In this document: in pieces, positions 9,527-18,689 of the stretch
Layout of the letters: each line of letters starts with the position of its first letter
Position numbering within the stretch: position 1 is the first letter of the stretch
Program-made: the position numbers and the translations under genes
The notes under the pieces: model-generated
The model's database searches: none
Told to the model about the DNA's origin: nothing
Seen by the model: the letters and a program-made list of their open reading frames with translations, nothing else
NCBI GenBank assembly: GCA_041393535.1
Contig: JAWKJY010000008.1
Location: 1 to 64,000 of the forward strand
Reading direction: 5' to 3'
From: JAWKJY01 sp041393535
Lineage (GTDB): Bacteria; Actinomycetota; Thermoleophilia; Gaiellales; Gaiellaceae
DNA: 64,000 bases

Positions 9527-10993
9527 GTGAGAGCACGTTCCTGGAAGCTGTTCCTGCTGCTCGCGCTCGCAGTGGGCCTCGGTGTGGCCGCTGCGGGCTG
9601 CGGCGGCTCGGACGAGGCAGAGCCCGCAGCTCCGGCGCCGGCCGAGCCCGCTCCGGCCGAGCCCGCTCCCGCGGAGCCCGCTCCGGCCGAGCCCGCTCCC
9701 GCGGAGCCCGCTCCGGCCGAGCCCGCTCCGGCCGAGCCCGCTCCCGCGGAGCCCGCTCCGGCCGAGCCCGCCGCTCCTGCCGCTCCCGCGGCTGCGACCG
9801 GCCCGTGCGACCCGGCGACGCCGGCTGACGGCGACCCGATCCTGATCGGCATCTCGGCCGCTCAGACCGGCGCCCTGGCCCCGTACGACCTCCAGCCCGG
9901 TCAGGCGCTCCAGATGCGGTTCGACGAGATCAACTCGTGCGGCGGCGTCCTGGGTGGCCGCCCCATCACCACCGAGTGGATCGATACCAAGTCCGACAAG
10001 GCCCAGGCCGCCACGAACGCGCAGGAGCTGATCGACAAGGGCGCCGTCGCGATCATCGGCACCTGCGACTTCGACTTCTCCGCTCCGGCGATCGAGAAGG
10101 CGAACGCCGCCTCGCTGCCCGGCATGTCGCTCTGCGCCTCCTCCCCGAAGGTCGCCACGCCCGCCATCGCGGGTGACTTCGGCGGCTCGATGGGCGAGGG
10201 CTCGGACACCGAGGGCGTGACCATGGCGGAGTGGGTCGCCAAGGCCAAGCCCGACTGGAAGCGCGCGTACGTGTTCAAGGACACGTCGCTCGAGTACTCC
10301 AAGGCGACGGCGGACTACTTCGCCGCCCGCTGGCAGGAGCTCGGCGGCGAGATCTGCGGCACCGTCGACTTCGTCGGCGGCGACGCGACGGACGTCTCGG
10401 CGCAGGTGACCGAGCTGTCCGGCAAGGTCGGCGAGTGCGACTTCATCTTCATGGGGTCGTGGCTCCCCGGCGGCGCCATCGCCTCCCGCCAGATCCGCGA
10501 CGCGGGCATCGAGCTGCCGATCACGACCAACAACTCGGTCGACGGCACGCTCCTGACCGACATCGCGGGCCCCGTGTCGAGCTTCTACTCGATGGCCTCC
10601 GTCTGCATCCCGAGCTACTGCTCCGGTGAGGACAACCCGGCCGTCCAGTCGTTCTTCGACAACTTCAAGGCGAAGTACGGCGCCGACCTGACCAACAGCT
10701 ACCCGACCCGCGGGTACGATCTCGCGAGCGCGCTCGCGGCGGCGATCGAGGCGGCCGGCTCCACCGAGGGCGCCGCGATCATGCAGTCGCTCCTGACGCT
10801 CCCGAAGATCGACACGATGGCCGGCCCGGTGAAGTTCACCGAGGCGTGCCACCGCCCGCAGCCGCCGTCGCACGTCGTCCTCGAGTGGACGGACGGCAAG
10901 GCGACCGTGCAGGAGCGCTACCCGGTCGAGTCCATCCCCGACATCGGCGACGGCTCGAGCTGCTCGGGTGCGCAGATCCCGGTCCCGTCGTAG
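9527..10993 (+). CDS. LIV-type ABC transporter substrate-binding lipoprotein
   Basis: Secreted lipoprotein of 488 residues. After a basic start and hydrophobic segment, a lipobox ends in AAGCGG, with the modified Cys near residue 25. A low-complexity linker of repeating Ala-Pro-Ala-Glu-Pro covers about residues 33-86, and the mature type-1 periplasmic-binding domain (ILIGISAAQTGALAPYD onward) follows. The fold is the Leu/Ile/Val-binding (Peripla_BP_6) family, which also binds amides, urea and aromatic acids, so the ligand is open. It heads a five-gene importer operon with its own TTGACA promoter and a strong Shine-Dalgarno that fixes the GTG start. The same linker type occurs in PstS of this window. 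Confidence 0.92.
   Translation: MRARSWKLFLLLALAVGLGVAAAGCGGSDEAEPAAPAPAEPAPAEPAPAEPAPAEPAPAEPAPAEPAPAEPAPAEPAPAEPAAPAAPAAATGPCDPATPADGDPILIGISAAQTGALAPYDLQPGQALQMRFDEINSCGGVLGGRPITTEWIDTKSDKAQAATNAQELIDKGAVAIIGTCDFDFSAPAIEKANAASLPGMSLCASSPKVATPAIAGDFGGSMGEGSDTEGVTMAEWVAKAKPDWKRAYVFKDTSLEYSKATADYFAARWQELGGEICGTVDFVGGDATDVSAQVTELSGKVGECDFIFMGSWLPGGAIASRQIRDAGIELPITTNNSVDGTLLTDIAGPVSSFYSMASVCIPSYCSGEDNPAVQSFFDNFKAKYGADLTNSYPTRGYDLASALAAAIEAAGSTEGAAIMQSLLTLPKIDTMAGPVKFTEACHRPQPPSHVVLEWTDGKATVQERYPVESIPDIGDGSSCSGAQIPVPS
9641..9770 (+). repeat. 15-bp tandem repeat coding the APAEP linker of the LIV binding protein
   Basis: About nine near-identical 15-bp units, alternating between GCCGAGCCCGCTCCG and GCGGAGCCCGCTCCC types, encode five residues each. 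The repeat is in frame and entirely within the coding sequence, so copy-number change would alter only linker length. Confidence 0.9.
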
Positions 10994-11027
10994 CCCAGGC
11001 GACGACCGACTAGGAACGAACCAGACG

Positions 11028-11783
11028 ATGACCGTCGACGGACCCGCAATGCTCGTCACCGAGGGCATCAAGGTGCACTTCGAGGGCGTGCGGGCCGTCG
11101 ACGGCGTCGACCTCGTGCTCGAGAAGGGCCAGATCATGGGCTTGATCGGCCCCAACGGCGCGGGGAAGACGACCTTCATGAACGCGGTCAGCGGCTTCGT
11201 GCCGCTGACCGCGGGGAAGGTCGTCGTGGACGGCACCGACGTGACCGGCTGGGCGCCGGAGAAGTCGGTCAAGCTCGGCCTCGTCCGCACGTTCCAGGAC
11301 GTGGCGACGTTCCCCGAGCTGACCGTGTTCGAGAACATCGAGGTCGCCGCGCTTGGCGCTGGCCTCGGCCGGAAGGCCGCCCGGGTTCGGGCGAAGGAGC
11401 TGCTGGACGGCCTCGACCTGTCGCACCTGGCCCGGCTCTACGCGTCGGCGCTGCCGCACGGCGACGAGCGGCGGGTCGGCATCGCCCGCGCGGTCGCCAT
11501 GTCGCCGCAGTTCCTCCTGCTCGACGAGCCGGCCGCTGGCCTCGACGACGCGGAGAGCCTCGCGCTCGCCGAGACGATCTCCGGCCTGCGCGACCAGCTC
11601 GGCTGCGGCGTCCTCCTCGTCGAGCACGACATGCGCATCATCTTCAGCGTCTGCGAGCGGATCCAGGTGCTCGACTACGGCAAGTCGATCGCCGTCGGGT
11701 CGCCCGACGAGATCGCGAACGACGAGGCCGTGATCAAGGCCTACCTCGGGGAGAGAGGGACAGCGGTTGCTCGAGGTCAATGA
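11028..11783 (+). CDS. livG: Branched-chain amino acid-type ABC transporter ATP-binding protein LivG
   Basis: ABC ATPase of 251 residues. Walker A is GPNGAGKTT (about residue 42), the signature region is LPHGDERRVGIARA where most LivG have a YGQQRRLEIARAL-like segment, Walker B is FLLLDEPAAGLD, and the switch His is in LLVEHDM. It energises import together with LivF and the LivH/LivM permeases that follow. ATG at 11028 was chosen over an in-frame upstream codon because family homology begins just after it. The end overlaps livF by 17 bp. Confidence 0.93.
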   Translation: MTVDGPAMLVTEGIKVHFEGVRAVDGVDLVLEKGQIMGLIGPNGAGKTTFMNAVSGFVPLTAGKVVVDGTDVTGWAPEKSVKLGLVRTFQDVATFPELTVFENIEVAALGAGLGRKAARVRAKELLDGLDLSHLARLYASALPHGDERRVGIARAVAMSPQFLLLDEPAAGLDDAESLALAETISGLRDQLGCGVLLVEHDMRIIFSVCERIQVLDYGKSIAVGSPDEIANDEAVIKAYLGERGTAVARGQ

Positions 11784-12501
11784 GATTTGGGTGCACTACG
11801 GGCGCATCGCCGCCGTCCAGGGGCTCTCGATCAGCGTCGCCGAGGGCGAGTTCGTCGGCCTGGTCGGCCACAACGGCGCCGGCAAGACGACGACGATGAA
11901 CACCATCACCGGGACGCTGAAGCCGTCCCGGGGCGACATCCGCTTCAACGGCACGTCGATCGCGGGCACCGCGCCGGACCGCATCCTGCGCGCGGGTATC
12001 TCGCTCGTTCCCGAGAACCGCCGCATCTTCGCGCGGCTCTCCGTTGCGGAGAACCTGCGCATCGGCACCTCCGCGCGGAAGGACCGCCGCGAGGCCGAGA
12101 GGGACATCAAGCGGATGTGCGAGCGCTTCGAGGTGCTCGGCCAGTTCTACAACCACCCGGGCGCCAAGCTCTCGGGCGGCCAGCAGCAGCAGCTGGCGAT
12201 CGCGCGGGCCCTCCTGTCGCGCCCGCGCCTGCTCCTGCTCGACGAGCCGACGCTCGGGCTCGCGCCGCTGATGGTCGACCGGGTGTTCGAGATCCTCCAG
12301 GAGCTGAAGGACGAGGGCGTGACGATCCTGCTCGTCGAGCAGAACGCCGCCCGGACGATCGAGGTCGCCGACCGCACGTACGTACTGCGCTCGGGCGGCC
12401 GGATCGAGTTCCAGGGCACGGCCCAGGAGCTCTCCCAGATCGGCGACTTCGAGACGGCGTACATCGGGCTCTCGCGGGCCGCGAAGGGAGGGGCGGCGTG
12501 A
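11767..12501 (+). CDS. livF: Branched-chain amino acid-type ABC transporter ATP-binding protein LivF
   Basis: Second ATPase of the LIV importer, 244 residues, starting at a TTG inside livG. Walker A is GHNGAGKTTT, the signature is LSGGQQQQLAIARAL, Walker B is LLLLDEPTLGLAP, and the switch region is LLVEQNA. The LIVPENR-like segment SLVPENRRIF after the Q-loop is typical of LivF. Overlaps at both ends (17 bp with livG, GTGA with livH) indicate translational coupling. Confidence 0.93.
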   Translation: MLEVNEIWVHYGRIAAVQGLSISVAEGEFVGLVGHNGAGKTTTMNTITGTLKPSRGDIRFNGTSIAGTAPDRILRAGISLVPENRRIFARLSVAENLRIGTSARKDRREAERDIKRMCERFEVLGQFYNHPGAKLSGGQQQQLAIARALLSRPRLLLLDEPTLGLAPLMVDRVFEILQELKDEGVTILLVEQNAARTIEVADRTYVLRSGGRIEFQGTAQELSQIGDFETAYIGLSRAAKGGAA

Positions 12502-13475
12502 TCGATCCCAGTGCACTGCCGCTCGCGGCGGCGACCGAGATCCAGTACGCGGTCGACGCGATCGGCTACGGGACGGTCTACGCGCTGATGGCGCTCTCCC
12601 TGGCGCTCCTCTTCGGCGTCATGGGCCTGATGAACTTCGCGTACGGCGAGCTGATCATGGTCGCCGGTTACACGATGTACCTGAGCCGCGACTGGAGCTG
12701 GCCGGTGATGGTGATCGTCACCATCGTCGTGGTCACGGTCTTCGCGCTCGCGATGGAGCGTCTCGCCTTCCGGCCGCTGCGCCGCGCGTCACCGGTGACG
12801 CTGCTCGTCAGCTCCTTTGCGGTGAGCATCATGCTCCAGCAGATCGCCTACATGGCGTTCCCCGGCCCGCCGAAGGGCATCAAGCCCTTCTCGTTCCTAC
12901 GCGACAACGTCGACATCGGGGGCGTCCGGATCTCGCACCTGACGATCCTGACGGCTGCCGTGACGATCATCCTGCTGGTCGCAACGACCATCGTGCTCAA
13001 GCGGACGATGCTCGGCATCCAGCTCCGCGCGTCGACCGAGGACTTCCACATGGCGCAGCTGGTCGGCGTGCGAGCGAACGGCGTGATCGTCGCGGCGTTC
13101 GCGATCACCGGCCTGCTCGCCGGGGCGGCCGGCCTGCTCTACAACCTCCGCTTCGGCTCGGTGACCGCGCTCCGCGGACAGGACCCGCTGCTGATCGCCT
13201 TCGTCGGCGGCGTGATCGGCGGCCTCGGCTCGCTGGGCGGCGCAGCCCTGGGAGGCTTCATGCTCGGCGCGCTGACCACGGCGCTGACAGCGGCGCTGCC
13301 GAACAACGTGCGGAGCTACACGACGCTGTTCGCCTTCCTGGCCGTCATCGCCGTGCTCGTGTTCGTCCCGAACGGGCTGATCACGCTGCGGGTGGGCATC
13401 GTCCGGTCGCTCTGGCGGTCGCGACGTCGTCCGCCGAACTCGGAGCTCGCCGCGCCCGCGGCAGGGGGGGACTAG
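12498..13475 (+). CDS. livH: Branched-chain amino acid-type ABC transporter permease LivH
   Basis: Polytopic membrane protein of 325 residues with about eight hydrophobic segments. The LivH landmark is GVMGLMNFAYGELIMVAGY near the N-terminus, and GGVIGGLGSLGGAALGGF marks the EAA-like cytoplasmic loop that meets the ATPases. The GTG overlaps the livF stop. It ends in a basic, non-hydrophobic tail before livM, which begins 3 bp later. Confidence 0.93.
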   Translation: MIDPSALPLAAATEIQYAVDAIGYGTVYALMALSLALLFGVMGLMNFAYGELIMVAGYTMYLSRDWSWPVMVIVTIVVVTVFALAMERLAFRPLRRASPVTLLVSSFAVSIMLQQIAYMAFPGPPKGIKPFSFLRDNVDIGGVRISHLTILTAAVTIILLVATTIVLKRTMLGIQLRASTEDFHMAQLVGVRANGVIVAAFAITGLLAGAAGLLYNLRFGSVTALRGQDPLLIAFVGGVIGGLGSLGGAALGGFMLGALTTALTAALPNNVRSYTTLFAFLAVIAVLVFVPNGLITLRVGIVRSLWRSRRRPPNSELAAPAAGGD

Positions 13476-13478
13476 CCG

Positions 13479-14600
13479 ATGGGCGGCATGTCGTTCGGGG
13501 ACCTCCTCCGGAAGGTCTGGGTCCCCCTCGCCCTGTGCACCTTCGTGGTCGTCACGTGGGCGCTGGTCACCGGGCTCGCGGGCACCGTCTACGAGCGGAC
13601 GCTCGCGATCAACCTGATCTACCTCGTGCTCGTGCTGGCGCTGCAGATCTTCAGCGGCAACTCGGGCGTGCTCTCGTTCGGCCACGTCGGCTTCATGGCG
13701 ATCGGTGCGTTCGTCTCGGCGCTCCTCACGATCCCGGAGGACACGAAGAAGGCGACCTTCCTGACGATGCCCGGCTTCCTCGACTGGATCCTGGACACGA
13801 ACGTCGGGGAGGTTCCGGCGATCCTGCTCGGAGGCCTGATAGCCATGGTCTTCGGGATCCTCTTCGCCCCACCCATCGTCCGGCTGCGCGGCGTCCAGGC
13901 GGGCATCGGCACGCTCGCGATCCTGATCATCGTCTACGTCTTCAACATCCAGACGACGTCGATCACGCGCGGCACGAGCACGATGATCGGCGTTCCCGAG
14001 ACGACGTCGACCGAGGACGCCCTGATGGCCGTCCTCGCCACGATCGTCGTCGCCTACTTCTTCCAGCAGTCCCGTCGCGGGCTCCGCCTGCGCGCCCTCC
14101 GCGAGAACGAGCGCGCTGCTCGCTCCGTGGGCGTCGCGAGCGAGTTCGAGCGTGGCGTCGCCTGGGTGCTGTCGACGTTCATCGCAGGCGTCGCCGGCGC
14201 GATCTACGCCCACTACATCACGGCCTTCAGCGCGACCTCGTTCTACTTCGACATCACCTTCATCGCCATCGCGATGCTCGTGGTCGGCGGGCTCACGAGC
14301 GTGTCGGGCGCCGTCTTCGGCTGCATCGGCCTCGCGGTCGTCCAGGAGGCGCTGCGCCGCTTCGAGGTCAACGGCCTCTTCGGCGAGAAGCCGCCTGTCG
14401 GCATCGCGACGTTCGGCTTGGCGCTCATCCTGCTCGTGACGCTGATCCTGCGTCCGCGCGGCATCACGAAGGGGCGGGAGATCCCGTTCCCGACCGACTG
14501 GACGTGGCCGGGGCGGAAGCAGCGTGCGACAGCTTCAGAGGAGACGAGCGTCGCGACGGCGCCGCCGGCGCACGGCGCGCCGGCCGAGAGCGGCACCTAG
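13479..14600 (+). CDS. livM: Branched-chain amino acid-type ABC transporter permease LivM
   Basis: Second LIV permease, 373 residues, multiple membrane helices. LivM features are ALQIFSGNSGVLSFGHVGFMAIGA and the coupling segment around LRALRENERAARSVGV. A hydrophilic C-terminal tail of about 45 residues follows the last helix. Last gene of the importer; a new -10 for the SIS gene lies 29 bp downstream, so the catabolic genes that follow may be both read through and separately transcribed. Confidence 0.93.
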   Translation: MGGMSFGDLLRKVWVPLALCTFVVVTWALVTGLAGTVYERTLAINLIYLVLVLALQIFSGNSGVLSFGHVGFMAIGAFVSALLTIPEDTKKATFLTMPGFLDWILDTNVGEVPAILLGGLIAMVFGILFAPPIVRLRGVQAGIGTLAILIIVYVFNIQTTSITRGTSTMIGVPETTSTEDALMAVLATIVVAYFFQQSRRGLRLRALRENERAARSVGVASEFERGVAWVLSTFIAGVAGAIYAHYITAFSATSFYFDITFIAIAMLVVGGLTSVSGAVFGCIGLAVVQEALRRFEVNGLFGEKPPVGIATFGLALILLVTLILRPRGITKGREIPFPTDWTWPGRKQRATASEETSVATAPPAHGAPAESGT

Positions 14601-14629
14601 CCGGCCCGCGTGCCGGGCCGCCGCCCGAC

Positions 14630-14635
14630 TAGGCT
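14630..14635 (+). promoter_or_regulatory. -10 element of the SIS-domain gene (leaderless type)
   Basis: TAGGCT is followed by 6 nt and then ATG at 14642. No Shine-Dalgarno is present, in keeping with a leaderless transcript. Confidence 0.5.
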
Positions 14636-14641
14636 TCGCCC

Positions 14642-15589
14642 ATGGCGAGCGTGATGCGCGAGACGATGGCACGGCAGCCCGCCGACCTGCGCGGACTGCT
14701 CGCCGATCGCGCGCCGGTCGAGGCGGTGGCCGGGCAGCTCGCCGGGCTGCGCCTGCTGATCGCCGGCACGGGGACGAGCTGGCACGCGGCGAACCACGGC
14801 GCCTGGCTCCTGCGCCGCGCGGGCGTCGACGTCGCCGCCGCCCAGGCGATGGACGTCGACCTCGACCCGACGCTGCTCGAGCGCGCGCAGGGCCTCATCC
14901 TCCTCTCGCACCGCAACTGGAAGCGCTACACGTCGAAGGTCCTCGCGGACGCGCGCGAGCGCGGGCTCGTCGCCGTCGCGGTCTCCGGCGTCGGCTCGCC
15001 CGGCGCCGACCTCGAGACGGTGGAGCAGGAGCGCTCGCCGGCCTTCACGGCGAGCCACCTCGGCGCGCTGATGCGCCTGGCGCAGCTCGCGACCGCGCTC
15101 GGCGCCGACCTCGGCCCGCTCGATGACGTGCCGGCCGCCGTGCAGGCGGTGCTCGACGGCCCGGGTGCCGGCGTCGCGCCCCCGCAGCGGTCGCTCGAGC
15201 TCGTCGGCGCCGGGACGAACCAGTGGACGGCGGCCGAGGGCGCGCTGAAGATCCGCGAGACGGCCTACGTGGCCGCGCAGGGGCTCTCGGTCGAGCAGTT
15301 CTTCCACGGGCCGTCGGTCGCGACCGACGCGCGGGACGCGCTCGTCGTGCTCGACGGCGGCGCCGCCTCCGAGCGGCTGGCGGGCGTGGCCACGGCGGCC
15401 GAGGCCTGCGGGACGCGCGTCCACCGGATCGCCGAGACCGCCCTCGGCGAGCCGCTCTCGGTCTTCCCGCTCACCGTCCACGTGCAGCGCATCGCGCTCG
15501 AGGCCGCGGAGACGCTCGGCACGAACCCCGACTCGTTCGGGAAGGACCTGCCCGGGCGCGCCGACGCCTGGGGCGCGCTCGACCTCTAG
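14642..15589 (+). CDS. SIS-domain sugar isomerase/deglycase-like protein
   Basis: Protein of 315 residues built from two SIS (sugar isomerase) domains, resembling the isomerase half of GlmS without the glutaminase half. Domain 1 carries GTGTSWHAANHGAW (about residue 40) and domain 2 GAGTNQWTAAEGALKIRETAY and SVEQFFHGP, which match the phosphosugar-binding and catalytic segments of GlmS, FrlB and AgaS. The end segment GTNPDSFGKDLPG is also GlmS-like. It likely acts on an amino-sugar phosphate or fructosamine phosphate, but the gene context (LIV importer, hydrolase, thiolase-fold proteins) gives no sugar kinase or PTS, so the substrate is open. Confidence 0.85.
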   Translation: MASVMRETMARQPADLRGLLADRAPVEAVAGQLAGLRLLIAGTGTSWHAANHGAWLLRRAGVDVAAAQAMDVDLDPTLLERAQGLILLSHRNWKRYTSKVLADARERGLVAVAVSGVGSPGADLETVEQERSPAFTASHLGALMRLAQLATALGADLGPLDDVPAAVQAVLDGPGAGVAPPQRSLELVGAGTNQWTAAEGALKIRETAYVAAQGLSVEQFFHGPSVATDARDALVVLDGGAASERLAGVATAAEACGTRVHRIAETALGEPLSVFPLTVHVQRIALEAAETLGTNPDSFGKDLPGRADAWGALDL

Positions 15590-15595
15590 CGGCCC

Positions 15596-16267
15596 GTGAG
15601 CGGCGACGCGGTCGGCGAGCACACCCTGCCCTTCGCGCTCGACCGCGAGCGCACGGCGCTCGTGGTGATCGACATGCAGTACGCGAGCGCGTGCCGGACG
15701 ACCGGGCTCGGCCGGTGGCTCGCCGAGCACGGCCGCGAGGAGGAGGGCCGCTACCGCTTCGACCGGATCGAGCAGCTGCTCGTCCCGAACATCCAGCGGC
15801 TCCTCGCGGCGTTCCGGGCCGCCGGCCTGCCGTGCGTGTTCGTCCGCCTGGGCGCGCAGATGCGCGGCTGCCGCGACCTCGTCCCGCACATCCAGGAGCT
15901 CGAGGCCGCGTTCGGGAACGTCGAGGGCAGCCGCGAGTACGAGCTGCTCGACGAGCTCGCGCCCCTGCCCGGGGAGCCCGTGGTCACGAAGCTCTCGGCG
16001 AGCGCGTTCACGTCGTCCGGCTTCGAGGCGCTCGTCCGCAACCTCGGCGCGACCACGCTCGTCCTCTGCGGCGTCTCGACGAGCCAGTGCGTCGACCTGA
16101 CGGCGCGCGACGCGGCCGACCGCGGCCTGCGCTGCCTGGTGGTCGAGGACGCGGTCGCGGAGGATCGGCCGGACTGGCACGCGTGGACGCTGGAGCAGTT
16201 CCAGCGCCTGTTCGGCCGCGTCGCCTCGACGGACGAGGTGCTCGCCGAGCTTGCGGACGCGCCGTGA
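15596..16267 (+). CDS. Isochorismatase-fold cysteine hydrolase
   Basis: Hydrolase of 223 residues. The catalytic triad is visible: Asp in ALVVIDMQ, Lys in VTKLSASAF, and Cys in GVSTSQCVDLTARDA. Such enzymes hydrolyse amides and related C-N bonds (nicotinamide, N-carbamoylsarcosine, ureidoacrylate, biuret) or isochorismate. Together with the hydantoinase genes 10 kb upstream, a carbamoyl-amidase role is attractive but unproven. The GTG start at 15596 lies 6 nt after the SIS stop, and its own stop overlaps the next start (GTGA). Confidence 0.87.
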   Translation: MSGDAVGEHTLPFALDRERTALVVIDMQYASACRTTGLGRWLAEHGREEEGRYRFDRIEQLLVPNIQRLLAAFRAAGLPCVFVRLGAQMRGCRDLVPHIQELEAAFGNVEGSREYELLDELAPLPGEPVVTKLSASAFTSSGFEALVRNLGATTLVLCGVSTSQCVDLTARDAADRGLRCLVVEDAVAEDRPDWHAWTLEQFQRLFGRVASTDEVLAELADAP

Positions 16268-17412
16268 GCGACGCGGCGATCGTCTCCTACGGCTCGAGCC
16301 CGTACGAGAAGCGCGGCGGCCACGGCACCGTGTGGCACCTCGTGGCGGCGATCCGCGCCTGCCTCGAGCGCGCCGGGGTGGCCCCGGGGGACGTCGACGG
16401 GCTCGCGCTGACCTCGTTCTCGTACCCGCCCGGCAACGTGACGACGCTCGCGGAGCACCTCGCGCTCCGCCTGCGCTGGGCGGAGCAGGGCGCGTTCGGC
16501 GGCGCCTCGGGCGTGATCGCGCTCGGCCACGCCGTCGAGCTGATCCGGCTCGGGCGGATCCGGTGCGCGCTCGTCGTCGCCGGTGACGCGTTCACGACGG
16601 AGAGCCACGACCGCCTGCTCGAGTCGTTCTCGCCCGCGATCGCCTCCGAGCTCGGGCCGCACGGCTTCGGCGGCGCGAACGGCATCCTCGCGCCGATCCA
16701 GACCTGGCACGCGCATCGCTACGGGACGCGCCGGGAGCAGCTCGGCCGGCTCTGCGTGACGCTGCGCGAGCACGCGCTGCTCAACCCGAACGCCCTCTTC
16801 CGCGAGCCGCTGACGCTCGAGCAGTACCTCACCGCGCGCCCGATCGCGGAGCCGTTCCACCTGTACGACTGCGTGCTGCCGTGCTCGGGCGCCGAGGCGG
16901 TGCTCGTGGTCTCGGAGGACGTGGCGCGCGCGCTCGCGCGCCCGCGCGTGCGCGTGCACGCCTGGCGGGAGCTCCACAACGCGACGCCCGACGTGCTCAC
17001 GCGCCCCGCGGCGACCTGGGAGGCGCTCGGGGCGGAGCTGTGGGCCGACACGGGGCTGGCGCCCGGCGACATGGGCTTCGCGCAGCTCTACGACGACTAC
17101 CCGATCGTCGTCGGGCTGCAGCTCGAGGGCTACGGGTTCTGCCCGGAGGGCGCGTGCGGGTCGTTCCTCGAGTCGACGGACGTGTCGATCCACGGGGCGC
17201 TGCCGATCAACACGGGGGGCGGGCAGCTGTCGGTCGGCCAGTCCGGGGCGGGGGGCGGGCTGATCCACGTGACGGAGGCGGTGCAGCAGCTCCAGGGGGA
17301 GGCGGGCGCCCGCCAGGTCGCCGACGTGCGCATGGGGCTCGTCTCGGGCTACGGGATGGTCAGCTACGGCAAGGGCCTGAGCGCCGCCGGGGCGATCCTC
17401 GAGGCGGACTGA
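16264..17412 (+). CDS. Thiolase-fold (SCP2/Ltp-type) protein without thiolase catalytic residues, copy 1
   Basis: Thiolase-superfamily protein of 382 residues starting at GTG 16264 (overlaps the hydrolase stop). The N-terminal half shows VSYGSSPYEK and DVDGLALTSFSYPPGN; where thiolases have the nucleophilic Cys the sequence is GGASGVIALGHA, with no Cys. The C-terminal glycine-rich loop reads INTGGGQLSVGQSGAGGG, with Gln in place of the His of the usual GHP loop. These losses resemble the Ltp2/DitF class of thiolase-fold aldolases, which cleave hydroxyacyl-CoA side chains with a DUF35 partner; such a partner is encoded at 19847. Closely related to the copy at 18690, with long identical DNA stretches near the 3' end. 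Confidence 0.85.
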   Translation: MSDAAIVSYGSSPYEKRGGHGTVWHLVAAIRACLERAGVAPGDVDGLALTSFSYPPGNVTTLAEHLALRLRWAEQGAFGGASGVIALGHAVELIRLGRIRCALVVAGDAFTTESHDRLLESFSPAIASELGPHGFGGANGILAPIQTWHAHRYGTRREQLGRLCVTLREHALLNPNALFREPLTLEQYLTARPIAEPFHLYDCVLPCSGAEAVLVVSEDVARALARPRVRVHAWRELHNATPDVLTRPAATWEALGAELWADTGLAPGDMGFAQLYDDYPIVVGLQLEGYGFCPEGACGSFLESTDVSIHGALPINTGGGQLSVGQSGAGGGLIHVTEAVQQLQGEAGARQVADVRMGLVSGYGMVSYGKGLSAAGAILEAD

Positions 17413-17415
17413 GGC

Positions 17416-17434
17416 CGGGGCCGCGAGGGCCCCG
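17416..17434. terminator. Hairpin between convergent thiolase-fold and collagen-like genes
   Basis: CGGGGCC and GGCCCCG pair as a 7-bp stem around GCGAG, just after the stop of the plus-strand gene and 21 bp from the end of the minus-strand gene. There is no T-run, as usual in GC-rich actinobacteria. It could serve both directions. Confidence 0.45.
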
Positions 17435-17454
17435 ACCCCATCCCGGCCCGCGGC

Positions 17455-18579
<1,125 letters not shown>

Positions 18580-18676
18580 CGATCCCCCTTCCTTCGGTGC
18601 CTCCCGGTCGACCCATTGCGCGGTCGGCCGGCGCGGCCAGTATCTCCGAGCCGCGCGCGGGGCGTCGGGCCCTCCG

Positions 18677-18682
18677 TAGAAT
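18677..18682 (+). promoter_or_regulatory. -10 element of thiolase-fold copy 2 (leaderless type)
   Basis: TAGAAT followed by 7 nt and the ATG at 18690. The collagen-like gene diverges from the same intergenic region (18580-18689). Confidence 0.55.
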
Positions 18683-18689
18683 CGGCGCG

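Noticed and set aside
9641..9770. Short tandem repeats as a CRISPR or minisatellite locus
   Set aside because: The 15-bp period is in frame and encodes the lipoprotein linker; there are no spacers of differing sequence.
16264..17412. Ordinary acetyl-CoA acetyltransferase
   Set aside because: Catalytic Cys and His of thiolases are absent in both copies, so plain thiolase naming would mislead.
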